Shown: piece by piece, positions 47,801 to 55,994 of the stretch | How the letters are laid out: every line of letters begins with the position of its first letter | Position numbering within the stretch: position 1 is the stretch's first letter | Made by a program: the position numbers and the translations under genes | Notes under the pieces: generated by a model | Database searches by the model: none | The model's input: the letters and a program-made list of their open reading frames with translations, nothing else | Told to the model about the DNA's origin: nothing | Assembly (NCBI RefSeq): GCF_042676045.1 | Contig: NZ_JBHTJV010000009.1 | Location: 310,001 to 374,000, forward strand | Origin: Pseudahrensia aquimaris | Lineage (GTDB): Bacteria; Pseudomonadota; Alphaproteobacteria; Rhizobiales; Rhizobiaceae | Direction: 5' to 3' | Length of the DNA stretch: 64,000 nucleotides

Positions 47801-48072
47801 GATTTTCTATATTCGGGAAAGAATGAGGGTCTCACTCGGTAGTCCCAGTCTAGCGCCGAGGTGCGCGGCTGTCACCTGTACAAACCCTATTGCAACCAAG
47901 GGTGTGGCATCTCGGTCGCAAATGCCCTTTGACACCGCCAGAACACAAGGCTAGATCATCCCGCCAAAGCGGCGCACCGAAGCACGTAGTGTTTTGCCTG
48001 CCGCTCCCCGATTTTCGACCCCGCACTGGCATTTCGCCTGTGTTTTCGGTCCCCACACGATGAGGCACTCAA

Positions 48073-48492
48073 TTGGCCAAACCTGAACTCGGCGAAAAGC
48101 GCCTTTGCCTGGAATGCGGCACAAAATACTACGACCTGAACAAAGATCCGATCATCTGCCCGAAATGCAGCGCGGTCTTCGTCATGACTGCCCATGAGGC
48201 GGAGAAAGCCAAGCCGGAAAAAGAGGCAGAGCCCGAAGCGGTCAAAGAAGATGAAGACGAGATTGATGATGATGATGGCCCAGAAATCATCAGCCTCGAC
48301 GATGCTGAGGACGATGATGGCGATACGGTCGACGGCGACGACGATGATGATATCCCTGCCGATATTCCCGATGTTGAAATCGAAGGTGACGACGATGACG
48401 AGGAAGAAGGCCCGTTTCTTGAAGATGATGACGATGACAAAGACAGTCTCGAAGACATCATTCCTGTGCGTGGCGGCGACGACGACAGCTAA
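48073..48492 (+). CDS. TIGR02300 (FYDLN acid) family protein
   Basis: A 139-residue protein. The first 45 residues form a small zinc-ribbon-like segment: KRLCLECGTKYYDLNKDPII followed by CPKCSAVF, with two CxxC pairs. From about residue 50 on it is almost entirely Asp and Glu, a disordered acidic tail that ends DDDS. Family TIGR02300 is restricted largely to alphaproteobacteria and has no known function. Start is a TTG (MAKPELGEKRL), the only start consistent with homologues. The gene sits between aroA and the tRNA-Ala gene. Confidence 0.85.
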   Translation: MAKPELGEKRLCLECGTKYYDLNKDPIICPKCSAVFVMTAHEAEKAKPEKEAEPEAVKEDEDEIDDDDGPEIISLDDAEDDDGDTVDGDDDDDIPADIPDVEIEGDDDDEEEGPFLEDDDDDKDSLEDIIPVRGGDDDS

Positions 48493-48542
48493 GAGCGTCT
48501 AACGTATTTTCTGCTGCCCGCGCGGCGGAATTGTCTTGTCAT

Positions 48543-48571
48543 GAGCGGCTTCCTTTCGTAAGAAGCCGCTC
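48543..48571 (+). terminator. Stem-loop between TIGR02300 gene and tRNA-Ala
   Basis: GAGCGGCTTC and GAAGCCGCTC make a perfect 10-bp stem with a 9-base loop. There is no T run after it, so it may be a Rho-assisted terminator or an mRNA end-protecting hairpin for the upstream gene. Confidence 0.45.
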
Positions 48572-48639
48572 GCTGGACGTAAGCGTTCAGCATCCCACAT
48601 GGCGGATCACCCGCCAGACCGCTGCCAGCGTTACGGCAC

Positions 48640-48715
<76 letters not shown>

Positions 48716-48959
48716 TTTTTCCGTCAGTTTGCTCCCGCTTCTGTAGTTTCCATAATTGAACCGACCATTCAGCAGCTTACGGGATCTCTGCAAGGTTCTT
48801 GGCTGTTTGATCGTCTTGGACATGCGGAACACGGCGTTTGGTCCTGCTCTTATCTCTGCATCGGTTCGGCGAGTGCCATGGTTTGAGGGCTTGTCTTCTA
48901 GAGAGACCGGTTTGATGGCACTGGAATGCGCGCATGGCTTTTGTTGGATTGGGAGGCTT

Positions 48960-49508
48960 TTATTTTGTCTGACGCCGGCGAGGTATTTGCCGGATTGGTT
49001 TTGGCCAGCGAACCCATATAGGTTCTTTGGCCATTAGCAGAACATCAAGTTGATCTTGCATTCCATTGATGAACTTGCGAAGGGGATGTTTGGCGAGTGG
49101 ATCGATCAGATAACTGTCACGATACTTGCATTCTTCAAGCGCACCGATGATGCCAATCATATAGCCGTGCATATAGTCGGTTGGTCTGCCCGTCATGTCG
49201 TGATGCCTTTGGGCTGCGGCTGCGAATGTTGGATCGGACGCTGCTGCGACGAGGATTGCAAGAACTGGCTCCATACGCGTGAGGTAGCGGTTCGGCGGCG
49301 ACTTTCGAAGCGCGATTGACTGTTCTTCAGGACTGAGAAGTTGGAAGTGGAAGCACCATGAGCCGAAGCGACCAACCATGTCCGCGGTGCAGTGGAAGTT
49401 GGCTAGCGACCCGCCATAGGTTTCTTCCCGTGCAGCTGCGTGAAGCGCTGTGACAATGGCTCGACACCCATCACGAAAGCCACGCTGATATTCTGGAATA
49501 CGCGTCAT
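48960..49508 (-). CDS. Unknown protein coupled to the serine recombinase
   Basis: A 182-residue soluble protein, last gene of the recombinase module. It begins MTRIPEYQRGFRDGCRAIVT and contains CTADMVGRFGSWCFHFQLLS and TDYMHGYMIGIIGALEECKY. No domain was recognised. Its ATG overlaps the recombinase TGA (ATGA), so it is translated together with it; a role as recombination accessory or directionality factor is possible but is only inference from this coupling. The C-terminus is basic and tryptophan-rich (WVRWPKPIRQIPRRRQTK). Confidence 0.6.
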   Translation of the reverse strand: MTRIPEYQRGFRDGCRAIVTALHAAAREETYGGSLANFHCTADMVGRFGSWCFHFQLLSPEEQSIALRKSPPNRYLTRMEPVLAILVAAASDPTFAAAAQRHHDMTGRPTDYMHGYMIGIIGALEECKYRDSYLIDPLAKHPLRKFINGMQDQLDVLLMAKEPIWVRWPKPIRQIPRRRQTK

Positions 49509-51328
49509 GTTGAAAGCCCTACAAGATGTCGTTGGGCCTGCCAATCGGACGGCATGGACCTAGCCAGTTCAGTGGCGCTGATTGATGCGTCGAGTTTGCC
49601 CTGAATGACCGCTTGAACAATATCGGGGGCGAGCCAAGCGAGGTTAAGCCCTAGCCGGAGCCCCCGAACAGAGCACCGCTCCCGACTGGCCAGTTCGCTT
49701 ATTGTCCGAACGTCTCCGTGCAAAATGATTTGATAGTGTCGGTGCGCCGTTGCGATAGCTTGCAGGAGACGGTCATTGGCCCGTCGTTGTCTATCGGCAG
49801 ACTTCTGCGCTTTGATCTCACCGGCGCTGGCAGCAGGAGATCGAACATCGCGATGAACCCGACGTTGCCAATCTATGGGGACATGCAAGAGACGGCGGCT
49901 GGGTGGAGTTGGCTGGGAATGAAGTCTTAGGTCTTCTTCCTGACGCTCAGTTCCGCGCTCGCTTGGCTGAACCCCTGTGGACTGTAGTCCAGTTCCATCC
50001 TCGGCCTGCTCGGCATTCTCATGTTCACATCCTTCGATAAAGGTGAGCGTTGCACCAGCAGCGGTTACTTCAATGCGCTCGACGCTTTCCAACAGCTGCA
50101 CGTCTGACAGATTGGCTGTAAGAGGCGATCTAAGAGCGACTAGCAGAGCGCGTTCTAACTTGTTGGCTGAGATACGCCGTGGGCCTTTTGCTAGGGATCG
50201 ATCAGAAGAGCCACCGCTTTCCTTTCCAGCGGAACTCAATGGCGCGGTGGAGAGATAGTAGCGATAGCGCACGCCCTTCTTGTTTGTATGGGTCGGCGAC
50301 ATGACATGCCCGTCAACATCGAACAGACGACCGGTCAGCAATCTTCCCGCGATAGGTTCTTGGGCCATTCCATTCGATCCAGCTCGCCCTCTGCGCTTGC
50401 GATTGCCTCCTGTTGCGCTGTCCAATTGCCGTTGGGCGGCTTTGAACTGCGATTCTTCCACAATCCCGCCTTGCCCGCCCTCATACACCTCATCCTTATG
50501 CCGAATCTTTCCGATGTACACCGGATTGCGCAGCAGGGCGCAGATACCCGCTGGAGAGAATGAATGGCCCCCCATCGGCCCCGCATTCTTGCGGGAGCGC
50601 TTGCGGGTTGTAATGCCAGCTTCATCTAGTTCGGCTTTGGTTTTTACCACGGACGAGGTTCTCAAATAGGTCTCAAACACCCTTCGAACGATCTTCGCTT
50701 CCGCTTCATCGATAACAAGGCGTTTATTCTGAGCCCGATAGCCAAGTGGTACGGGGCCGCCCATCCAGATGCCCTTCTTCTTGGATGCTGCAATCTTGTC
50801 TCGAATGCGCTCCGCGGTGACCTCTCGCTCAAACTGGGCAAAGGACAGCAGCACGTTGAGCGTTAGGCGCCCCATGCTGGATGTGGTGTTGAGCGCTTGG
50901 GTAATGGAGACGAACGACACACCATGCCGATCCATCACATCAACGATGCGCGCAAAGTCTGCTAAGGAACGCGTGAGACGATCCACCTTGTAAACCACGA
51001 TGACATCGATCTGGCCGTCTTCGATTGCGGCCAGCATGCGCAGCAGGCCTGGGCGCTCCATATTACCGCCTGACAACCCTCCATCATCGTAGTGGTGGTC
51101 ACGATCACGCAGCAGCCTCCAGCCCTCGTGACGCTGTGATTGAATGTAGGCCTCACAAGCTTCCCGCTGGGCATGCAGCGAGTTGAAGTCCTGCTCCAGA
51201 CCCTCCTCGGATGATTTGCGTGTGTAGATTATACAGCGCTTGTAGCTTTGGAGTGCGGAGTCGTCAGCTGTACCGGTTCCTTGCACTGTGTGTGGACCGG
51301 TCTGTCCAATCTTCTTCCGTGTACTCAT
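49505..51328 (-). CDS. Large serine recombinase/integrase
   Basis: A 607-residue site-specific recombinase. The N-terminal resolvase domain has the nucleophile S39 in YTRKSSEEG, the arginine pair in YKVDRLTRSLADF near 115-120 and MGRLTLNVLLSFAQFEREVT with AERIRDKI. A recombinase domain (ARIVRRVFETYLRTSSVVKT-type helices, RNPVYIGKIRHKDEVYEG near residue 290) and a basic C-terminal DNA-binding region follow. The pattern is that of large serine integrases of islands and phages. It lies in one coupled run with DUF3489 and DUF2924 genes, overlapping both neighbours by ATGA. The start MSTRKKIG follows ACAGGATC. Confidence 0.88.
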   Translation of the reverse strand: MSTRKKIGQTGPHTVQGTGTADDSALQSYKRCIIYTRKSSEEGLEQDFNSLHAQREACEAYIQSQRHEGWRLLRDRDHHYDDGGLSGGNMERPGLLRMLAAIEDGQIDVIVVYKVDRLTRSLADFARIVDVMDRHGVSFVSITQALNTTSSMGRLTLNVLLSFAQFEREVTAERIRDKIAASKKKGIWMGGPVPLGYRAQNKRLVIDEAEAKIVRRVFETYLRTSSVVKTKAELDEAGITTRKRSRKNAGPMGGHSFSPAGICALLRNPVYIGKIRHKDEVYEGGQGGIVEESQFKAAQRQLDSATGGNRKRRGRAGSNGMAQEPIAGRLLTGRLFDVDGHVMSPTHTNKKGVRYRYYLSTAPLSSAGKESGGSSDRSLAKGPRRISANKLERALLVALRSPLTANLSDVQLLESVERIEVTAAGATLTFIEGCEHENAEQAEDGTGLQSTGVQPSERGTERQEEDLRLHSQPTPPSRRLLHVPIDWQRRVHRDVRSPAASAGEIKAQKSADRQRRANDRLLQAIATAHRHYQIILHGDVRTISELASRERCSVRGLRLGLNLAWLAPDIVQAVIQGKLDASISATELARSMPSDWQAQRHLVGLST

Positions 51329-51897
51329 GATCCTGTCGCCTTTCGGTCCACACCGAAGAAACGAAGACCATTCCAGCGCGTTCCGGTAATGGCACGTGCG
51401 ACGGCCGACAGCGATCTGTAGGTTTGCCCGGACCACAGGAAGCCATCTGCAGTCGTCATCACAATGTGAACTCGCCCCTTCCATTCGCGATGGAACTCTG
51501 TGCCGATTGCAAAGGATCGTTTGTGGCGCGCTTTACCGCTTGGCGGGTGTGTGAGCGCTTCGCCCAGTAAAGTGCTGTCCGAGCGCGTTCGTTCTTTCGA
51601 CACCGTTCCAGGCACATTAGCTTTAGCAACTGAGGCCAGGTGACGCTTTTGCTGTAGTGTGAGTCCGCCGGATGCTTTGCACTGCTCCTCGTACTGCAAG
51701 GCTGCAGTAAGGAGCAAGCCGGTAAGGGCAGACGGAACACCAACACCCGTGGCGTGGAACCATCGCTGCTCAACAGACATTGGTTCAGGTGTAACTGCTG
51801 TTGAAATGATGTCGTCATCAGGCGCGGTGTCCTCCGCACTATCGCTAGTCACAATACCGGCGGTCAGCAGTGCTTCGTTGTCGATCAAAGAAGCCAT
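51325..51897 (-). CDS. DUF2924 domain protein of the recombinase module
   Basis: A 190-residue protein. The C-terminal part matches DUF2924: GTEFHREWKGRVHIVMTTAD, then GFLWSGQTYRSLSAVARAIT, then GTRWNGLRFFGV. Proteins of this kind are almost always encoded next to a serine recombinase in alphaproteobacterial islands and may bind DNA. AAGGAG lies seven bases before the ATG chosen (MASLIDNEALL). The N-terminal 50 residues are acidic and unlike typical members. Overlaps the recombinase start. Confidence 0.82.
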   Translation of the reverse strand: MASLIDNEALLTAGIVTSDSAEDTAPDDDIISTAVTPEPMSVEQRWFHATGVGVPSALTGLLLTAALQYEEQCKASGGLTLQQKRHLASVAKANVPGTVSKERTRSDSTLLGEALTHPPSGKARHKRSFAIGTEFHREWKGRVHIVMTTADGFLWSGQTYRSLSAVARAITGTRWNGLRFFGVDRKATGS

Positions 51898-51899
51898 CG

Positions 51900-52547
51900 T
51901 CATGCTCCTTCGCACACACGATAGATCCGCTCTCCGTCATCCGACTTGATGCTGCTAACCTCGAAGCCCAGTTTTTTGTAAATCGTTCCTGATAGAAAGC
52001 CGCGCACCGAATGCGCCTGCCAGTCTGTAACCCCCTGCATTTCCGCCAGCGTTGCTCCGCCCTCGCGCTGCAATAGTGCAAGGACAGCAGCTCCCTTGCT
52101 GCCTGCCCTGAGGGTGGCGGGTTTTGTTGGCGAGTGTTCGTCTTTCAGCAGGACAGCATCAAGGGCTTCTGAGTTGGCCTTGGTCCTACCCTGCAACCGC
52201 TCCGGCCACTCGCTCTCATCAATGTGAAGAGCCGAGAAGGTGACAGCTGTGAGACGCAAACTGAAGAGATCATCAATGCTACCCTCCACCAGTCCTTTAG
52301 CGATAAAGCCCTCGATCATGCGGCGATCATTCAATGTTGAACCGAAGGCGCCATCTGGAACTTGCTGTCCCACAATGGATTGATCGTATCGTTCAATCAG
52401 AACGCCATCGTCTCGTTGACTGGCGCGAACCAGTACTAATTGCTGCGCTTCAGACAGCCTCACTGCTCTTGGGGCAGCAGTTGACCTAATTTTTTTGGTG
52501 CTTCCCTTGGAATAAGGGGAAGGTGATTGGTGCGTCTTTGTCATCAT
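51900..52547 (-). CDS. DUF3489 domain protein of the recombinase module
   Basis: A 215-residue protein whose last 70 residues match DUF3489: GSKGAAVLALLQREGGATLA, then EMQGVTDWQAHSVRGFLSGT and GERIYRV, a winged-helix-like fold. The N-terminal part is basic and less conserved (LSEAQQLVLVRASQRDDGVL). It is the first gene of the module and probably acts with DUF2924 and the recombinase. AGAGG precedes the ATG by six bases. A 9-bp inverted repeat lies directly upstream. Confidence 0.82.
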   Translation of the reverse strand: MMTKTHQSPSPYSKGSTKKIRSTAAPRAVRLSEAQQLVLVRASQRDDGVLIERYDQSIVGQQVPDGAFGSTLNDRRMIEGFIAKGLVEGSIDDLFSLRLTAVTFSALHIDESEWPERLQGRTKANSEALDAVLLKDEHSPTKPATLRAGSKGAAVLALLQREGGATLAEMQGVTDWQAHSVRGFLSGTIYKKLGFEVSSIKSDDGERIYRVCEGA

Positions 52548-52557
52548 TCGAACCTCT

Positions 52558-52597
52558 GGTCAGTGCGCTACGCACAATACGCAGCGTTGCACTGACC
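52558..52597. repeat. Inverted repeat upstream of the recombinase module
   Basis: GGTCAGTGC and GCACTGACC are perfect 9-bp arms separated by 22 bases that contain two TACGCA copies. It begins 11 bases before the DUF3489 start. It could be an operator for the module or part of a recombination site. Confidence 0.5.
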
Positions 52598-53003
52598 AAA
52601 GGCTCGTCATTAGAATACGAGCCCATCAACCGCATCAAAACACGCGGCCTGACATACACATGAATGCTTGCAATCGCGGCGAAGTCCAGTCTCGGTGGAG
52701 GAGAAGTTCGCCCAAAGATCTAACGCACGCATTGGATGTTCAAAATCAACGCGACATGGGGGCGAAACAATTGGTTGCCATAGTTTCTATGCACACCAAA
52801 GGCGCAAAACATGGTAATTAGCATTCCGTCAAATGCGGAAGCTTCGTGTTAACGGCGACGCAGTTAGTACATCAGACTGACAGCTGTTGGGGGGAAGCGG
52901 TCGTTAGCCCATAGTTGGTGAATCGGCTCGGCCGCTCGAAAACGGACGTTGGATTCTGTTGCAAGTTCACTTCATCGGTTTCATTTATCGTGCCATTTCT
53001 AGT
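52598..53003. other. Intergenic region between recombinase module and TIR gene
   Basis: About 400 bases with no convincing gene, RNA or terminator. The divergent promoters of the recombinase module and of the TIR gene must lie here. The base composition is more AT-rich than the core part of the window. Confidence 0.5.
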
Positions 53004-53762
53004 ATGAACTTGGCATTATCAAATGTTGTTGGGACATACAAAGTGAAACCAAAACTCTTCATTGGCTCGTCGGCTGAACAGCTGGATATCGCTTATGCGG
53101 TTCAGGAAAATCTGGAACACGATGTTGAAGCGACAGTTTGGACCCAAGGTATTTTTGAATTGTCCAAAACCACGATAGAATCTCTAGTTGATGCCATTGA
53201 AGAAACTGATTTTGGTTTGTTTATTTTTGCTCCGGATGATGTCTCAATGATCAGATCGGACGAGATGGCGACAGTGAGAGACAATGTAATATTTGAATTA
53301 GGATTGTTCATTGGGCGGTTGGGCAGAGAACGCGCCTTCATAATTACACCAAGCAATTCTTCCGACCTTCGTATGCCGACGGACCTGTTGGGAATAACAC
53401 CAGCCAACTATCAACCAGACCGAACGGATGGAAATCTGGTCGCCGCGCTAGGACCTGCATGCAATCGCGTTCAACGCTCAGTTAGAAAGTTTGGAAAGAA
53501 ATCACCGAGCGAAGCTGGCACCAATACAGATATAGACGAAAAGACCGGGTTAATCGAGGACGACAACGATTGCATATCTCTTATTGAAAGCATGATGGGG
53601 GCACGCCCGTCAGGGGAAAACACCAGGGCAATCAAATATGCTGAAGTAGATCAAAAATTGGGTCTCGTTCCGGGTTCCGCTCGCAAGCATATAGAAGCCG
53701 CGGCGCTTCGTTGGAATTATCGACCCAGACGGAAAGGAAAAGACACAATTACGTTTGAATGA
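53004..53762 (+). CDS. TIR domain protein of the Cap12/Pycsar-effector type (PF10137-like)
   Basis: A 252-residue protein. Residues 16-155 match the TIR-like nucleotide-binding family found in CBASS Cap12 and Pycsar TIR effectors: KPKLFIGSSAEQLDIAYAVQ, then VDAIEETDFGLFIFAPDD, then RDNVIFELGLFIGRLGRERA and LLGITPANYQPDRTDGNLVA. E98 in NVIFELG is in the place of the catalytic NADase glutamate. The C-terminal 80 residues are of unknown type, helical, ending in a basic RWNYRPRRKGKDTITF stretch that could bind nucleic acid. No cyclic-nucleotide domain is evident. The start is uncertain: an upstream TTG and a downstream GTG (after TTGGGACATACAAA) are alternatives. It is next to the recombinase module and just before the transposon end. 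Confidence 0.8.
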   Translation: MNLALSNVVGTYKVKPKLFIGSSAEQLDIAYAVQENLEHDVEATVWTQGIFELSKTTIESLVDAIEETDFGLFIFAPDDVSMIRSDEMATVRDNVIFELGLFIGRLGRERAFIITPSNSSDLRMPTDLLGITPANYQPDRTDGNLVAALGPACNRVQRSVRKFGKKSPSEAGTNTDIDEKTGLIEDDNDCISLIESMMGARPSGENTRAIKYAEVDQKLGLVPGSARKHIEAAALRWNYRPRRKGKDTITFE

Positions 53763-53795
53763 CGAAGAGTTCCGATGGCTGCTTCTTGATCTCTT

Positions 53796-53822
53796 TCGGC
53801 CTTATGTATCAAAGGTAACAAG
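53796..53822 (+). repeat. Left terminal inverted repeat of the IS1595 transposon
   Basis: Begins TCGGCCTTATGTATCAAAGG and is identical over 27 bases to the reverse complement of the right end. The preceding eight bases are GATCTCTT. Confidence 0.85.
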
Positions 53823-53864
53823 TTTCCGACTGCATGAGAATCCCGATTGCGATAAAATCGGTGA

Positions 53865-54293
53865 ATGACACAAAGCACTGACACCCACTTAGTTTCCGGC
53901 CTTATCCGTAAGCGTGGCGAGATAGCAGGCCAGCATAAAGCCGCTGTAAAGGCCGCTGACGCAATCAAAGGCGATCTGGACGCATTGGACCGCGCACTAG
54001 CCATATGCGGCTATAAGGGCGACCCACGCGGAATAGAGCCACGCGGCAAATACAAGACGATGTTCGTTCGGAATGAGTTGAAGCTAATGATTATGGGCCG
54101 CTTGAAAGAAAGCCCCGCCGATGATCGGGCTATTGCCGACCACATCATTCAGACAAAGGGGTGGGAAGCCGATGGCGAGTTTAGGCTGGAGATACTCAAA
54201 CGGGTTCGCCATGCGCTCCAGCGGCTTAAAAATACGGATAGGGTTGTGTCAGACTTTGGGCCGGATGGGGCGCTGTGGAAACGAGTTGTTTGA
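53865..54293 (+). CDS. Passenger protein: coiled coil plus winged-helix-like domain
   Basis: A 142-residue protein. The first 55 residues (SGLIRKRGEIAGQHKAAVKA, then IKGDLDALDRALAICGY) are helical with a coiled-coil look, and the rest (LKLMIMGRLKESPADDRAIA, then LKRVRHALQRLKNTDRVV) resembles a winged helix ending with a short W-K-R-V-V strand. Related sequences are common in accessory DNA of alphaproteobacteria. No function known. It starts 42 bases inside the left transposon end, transcribed inward, and may be a transposon-borne regulator. Confidence 0.65.
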   Translation: MTQSTDTHLVSGLIRKRGEIAGQHKAAVKAADAIKGDLDALDRALAICGYKGDPRGIEPRGKYKTMFVRNELKLMIMGRLKESPADDRAIADHIIQTKGWEADGEFRLEILKRVRHALQRLKNTDRVVSDFGPDGALWKRVV

Positions 54294-54323
54294 CAACCCA
54301 TTCTGTTTGATTCATATAAAGTT

Positions 54324-54414
54324 TGGACGAAACGCCGGATTCGAACCGGACTTTAGCGAGAAGCCTCTCACAGCCTTCAGAACTCGCTACGTGCTTCCAT
54401 TACACTACATTTCG
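54324..54414 (-). ncRNA. tRNA-like sequence inside the transposon
   Basis: On the minus strand 91 bases fold in a tRNA-like way. CGAAATG pairs with CGTTTCG as a 7-bp acceptor stem, followed by T and CCA. GTG-TAATGGAAG-CAC forms a D arm. CCGG-TTCGAAT-CCGG forms a T arm with a consensus loop (four pairs). The middle is not canonical: TAGCGAG pairs with CTCGCTA around a 22-base loop, and no regular anticodon arm forms. It may be a decayed or highly divergent tRNA, or a tRNA-mimic RNA. It fills most of the gap between two convergent genes. Confidence 0.5.
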
Positions 54415-54419
54415 AAAAC

Positions 54420-54863
54420 CTATTGTTTACTCTCGGCTTGCTCCAAATCGTTGAAGAACGATGGCTCAAGCCGCCACCCCTTTGCTCTTTGAACCTCAAA
54501 TCCACCAGCATTTGACAAATGCGCGCTAAGATTTGAGTTGGGGTTTCTACCACCAATTTTTATTCCATTAGCTAGCAGATAGTCATGGATGTCTGACAGC
54601 CTCATCCAAGCATTACCGTTTGCTCTAAAAAGCAACGAAACTTCATGGGCTATTTTAGCCCCCTTTTTCTGTGATTTTTCAGGATCGGCATCATCTAAAA
54701 GATCGTCAACCTGCGCATCAAGCCCATAGGTCTTTATCAAGTCTGCAAGTTTCTGATGCTTTGGCGCAAGCGTTTGAATAATCTCTTGAGCTTCAGATAT
54801 TTTCAATGCCAGCTGCCGAAATTCTGTGATCATTTTTTCCTCAAAATCGTTCGAATCAGTCAT
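54420..54863 (-). CDS. Passenger protein: coiled coil plus HARE-like winged helix
   Basis: A 147-residue protein. The first 60 residues are helical (FEEKMITEFRQLALKISEAQ, then EIIQTLAPKHQKLADLIK). The C-terminal part NGNAWMRLSDIHDYLLANGI followed by GGRNPNSNLSAHLSNAGGFE and VQRAKGWRLE resembles the HARE/HB1 winged helix found near restriction enzymes and chromatin proteins, with the typical N-x-x-L-S-A-x-L segment. The start follows AAGAGGA. It lies 62 bases behind the transposase gene and 6 bases before the tRNA-like sequence, in the same direction. Function unknown; DNA binding is inferred. Confidence 0.65.
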   Translation of the reverse strand: MTDSNDFEEKMITEFRQLALKISEAQEIIQTLAPKHQKLADLIKTYGLDAQVDDLLDDADPEKSQKKGAKIAHEVSLLFRANGNAWMRLSDIHDYLLANGIKIGGRNPNSNLSAHLSNAGGFEVQRAKGWRLEPSFFNDLEQAESKQ

Positions 54864-54925
54864 GCAAAAATTCCTCTTGTAGTGAGTTACTATCCCGCTC
54901 ACAAGATTTTGTAAAGATCACAAAT

Positions 54926-55888
54926 TTATTTTTGGCGTTGCCAATAACCTTTCCAGTTCCGGCTAACCGATGACTTCATCGCATTGCCAACGGCACGTGC
55001 TGCGAGTTCACCGTTGCTTTCAAAACGGTGGTCTTCGAGCCAAGCAGCTTGGTTTGCATACTGATAGAGATATTGTGGTGACACATGGTGGTGCTGGCCT
55101 TGAACCATGCGGCGCAGGCGGCTGAAGAAGCTTTCCACCATGTTCGTGTGCTTGCCGTGGTCGCTGTAAACGCGGCTGTGGTTCACGCGGTTAACTTCCC
55201 AACCATCATGCAGCAAATCCCAATGTGAGGCTTCATCAGCGGCCATAGTGGCGTTGCGGGATACGTTGTCGATTGCCAGCGCCACGCCTTCGCTTTCGTT
55301 CATGGTCACGAATGGGAGTGTGCGGCCCATACGCTCACGCAGGGCGACAACAACGCGGCGCTTGCCTGATTGGTTTTTGGCAAGGCGACGATCAACGCGG
55401 TCCTCTTTCCAGTTGTGAGGCCGAACGTGGCCGCCGTGATATTGACCATCGATTTCCACAACGCCGTCCAGTTCCTCACCAGTGTGAACGTCCATTGCCA
55501 TTGCTTCGCGTAGCTTGTGAGCCAACACGAAAGCGGTCTTATACTGGCAGTCCAGATCACGGGAAAGCTGGACGCTGGAAATGCCCTTAGCGCCGTTCAC
55601 TACAAGCGTGATAGCCGCCAGCAAATCGGTGAAGTCCATTTTGCGAGAAGCAAAGATGGTGCCTGATGTGATGCTGTATTGGTGGTGGCAAGCGGCGCAC
55701 TTGAAGCGGTTGCGGCTTGGCACGTCATACGAACGCTCACAGTCACACTTAGGGCAAACAGGCTCGCCATCGGTCTCCGGCCAACGCAGCTTGCGGAACA
55801 TGGCTTTAGCCTTTTCCTCACCGCCCTTGTAAATCTCTTTCAGGCTAAGGGTGCGGGAAGCTGCTGAAAGTCTGAAATGCTGTGCCAT
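54926..55888 (-). CDS. IS1595-family transposase (ISXO2-like)
   Basis: A 320-residue DDE transposase. The N-terminal zinc ribbon has VCPKCDCERSYDV and FKCAACHHQYSITSGTIF; the first catalytic aspartate lies in VVEIDGQYHGGHVRPHN near residue 145; the catalytic glutamate is in HTNMVESFFSRLRRMVQG near 260. The C-terminus has YANQAAWLEDHRFESNGELA. Start MAQHFRLSAASRTL preferred; an in-frame extension would cross the promoter. A good promoter stands just upstream. Nothing suggests inactivation. Confidence 0.92.
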   Translation of the reverse strand: MAQHFRLSAASRTLSLKEIYKGGEEKAKAMFRKLRWPETDGEPVCPKCDCERSYDVPSRNRFKCAACHHQYSITSGTIFASRKMDFTDLLAAITLVVNGAKGISSVQLSRDLDCQYKTAFVLAHKLREAMAMDVHTGEELDGVVEIDGQYHGGHVRPHNWKEDRVDRRLAKNQSGKRRVVVALRERMGRTLPFVTMNESEGVALAIDNVSRNATMAADEASHWDLLHDGWEVNRVNHSRVYSDHGKHTNMVESFFSRLRRMVQGQHHHVSPQYLYQYANQAAWLEDHRFESNGELAARAVGNAMKSSVSRNWKGYWQRQK

Positions 55889-55920
55889 GTTATAATCACT
55901 ATCGGTTATGTTCTTACACA

Positions 55921-55949
55921 TATATAGCGATAGACTTACACACTTGCAA
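55921..55949 (-). promoter_or_regulatory. Promoter of the transposase gene
   Basis: On the minus strand TTGCAA and TATATA are separated by exactly 17 bases, both good sigma-70 hexamers. Transcription would start about 26 bases before the transposase ATG. Confidence 0.65.
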
Positions 55950-55956
55950 GAGGTAT

Positions 55957-55974
55957 ATAACCAAAAGTGGTTAT
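55957..55974. promoter_or_regulatory. Palindromic operator candidate between transposase and DUF6471 genes
   Basis: ATAACCA-AAAG-TGGTTAT is a perfect 7-bp inverted repeat 20 bases before the DUF6471 start and next to the transposase promoter. A further GGTTAT half site stands at about 55899. It may be bound by the DUF6471 protein, which would then control transposition. Confidence 0.5.
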
Positions 55975-55994
55975 TTTTATCAACAGGTGCGAAT

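Noticed and set aside
48543..48571. Full intrinsic terminator
   Set aside because: The stem is perfect but no T run follows, so only a low-confidence stem-loop was listed.
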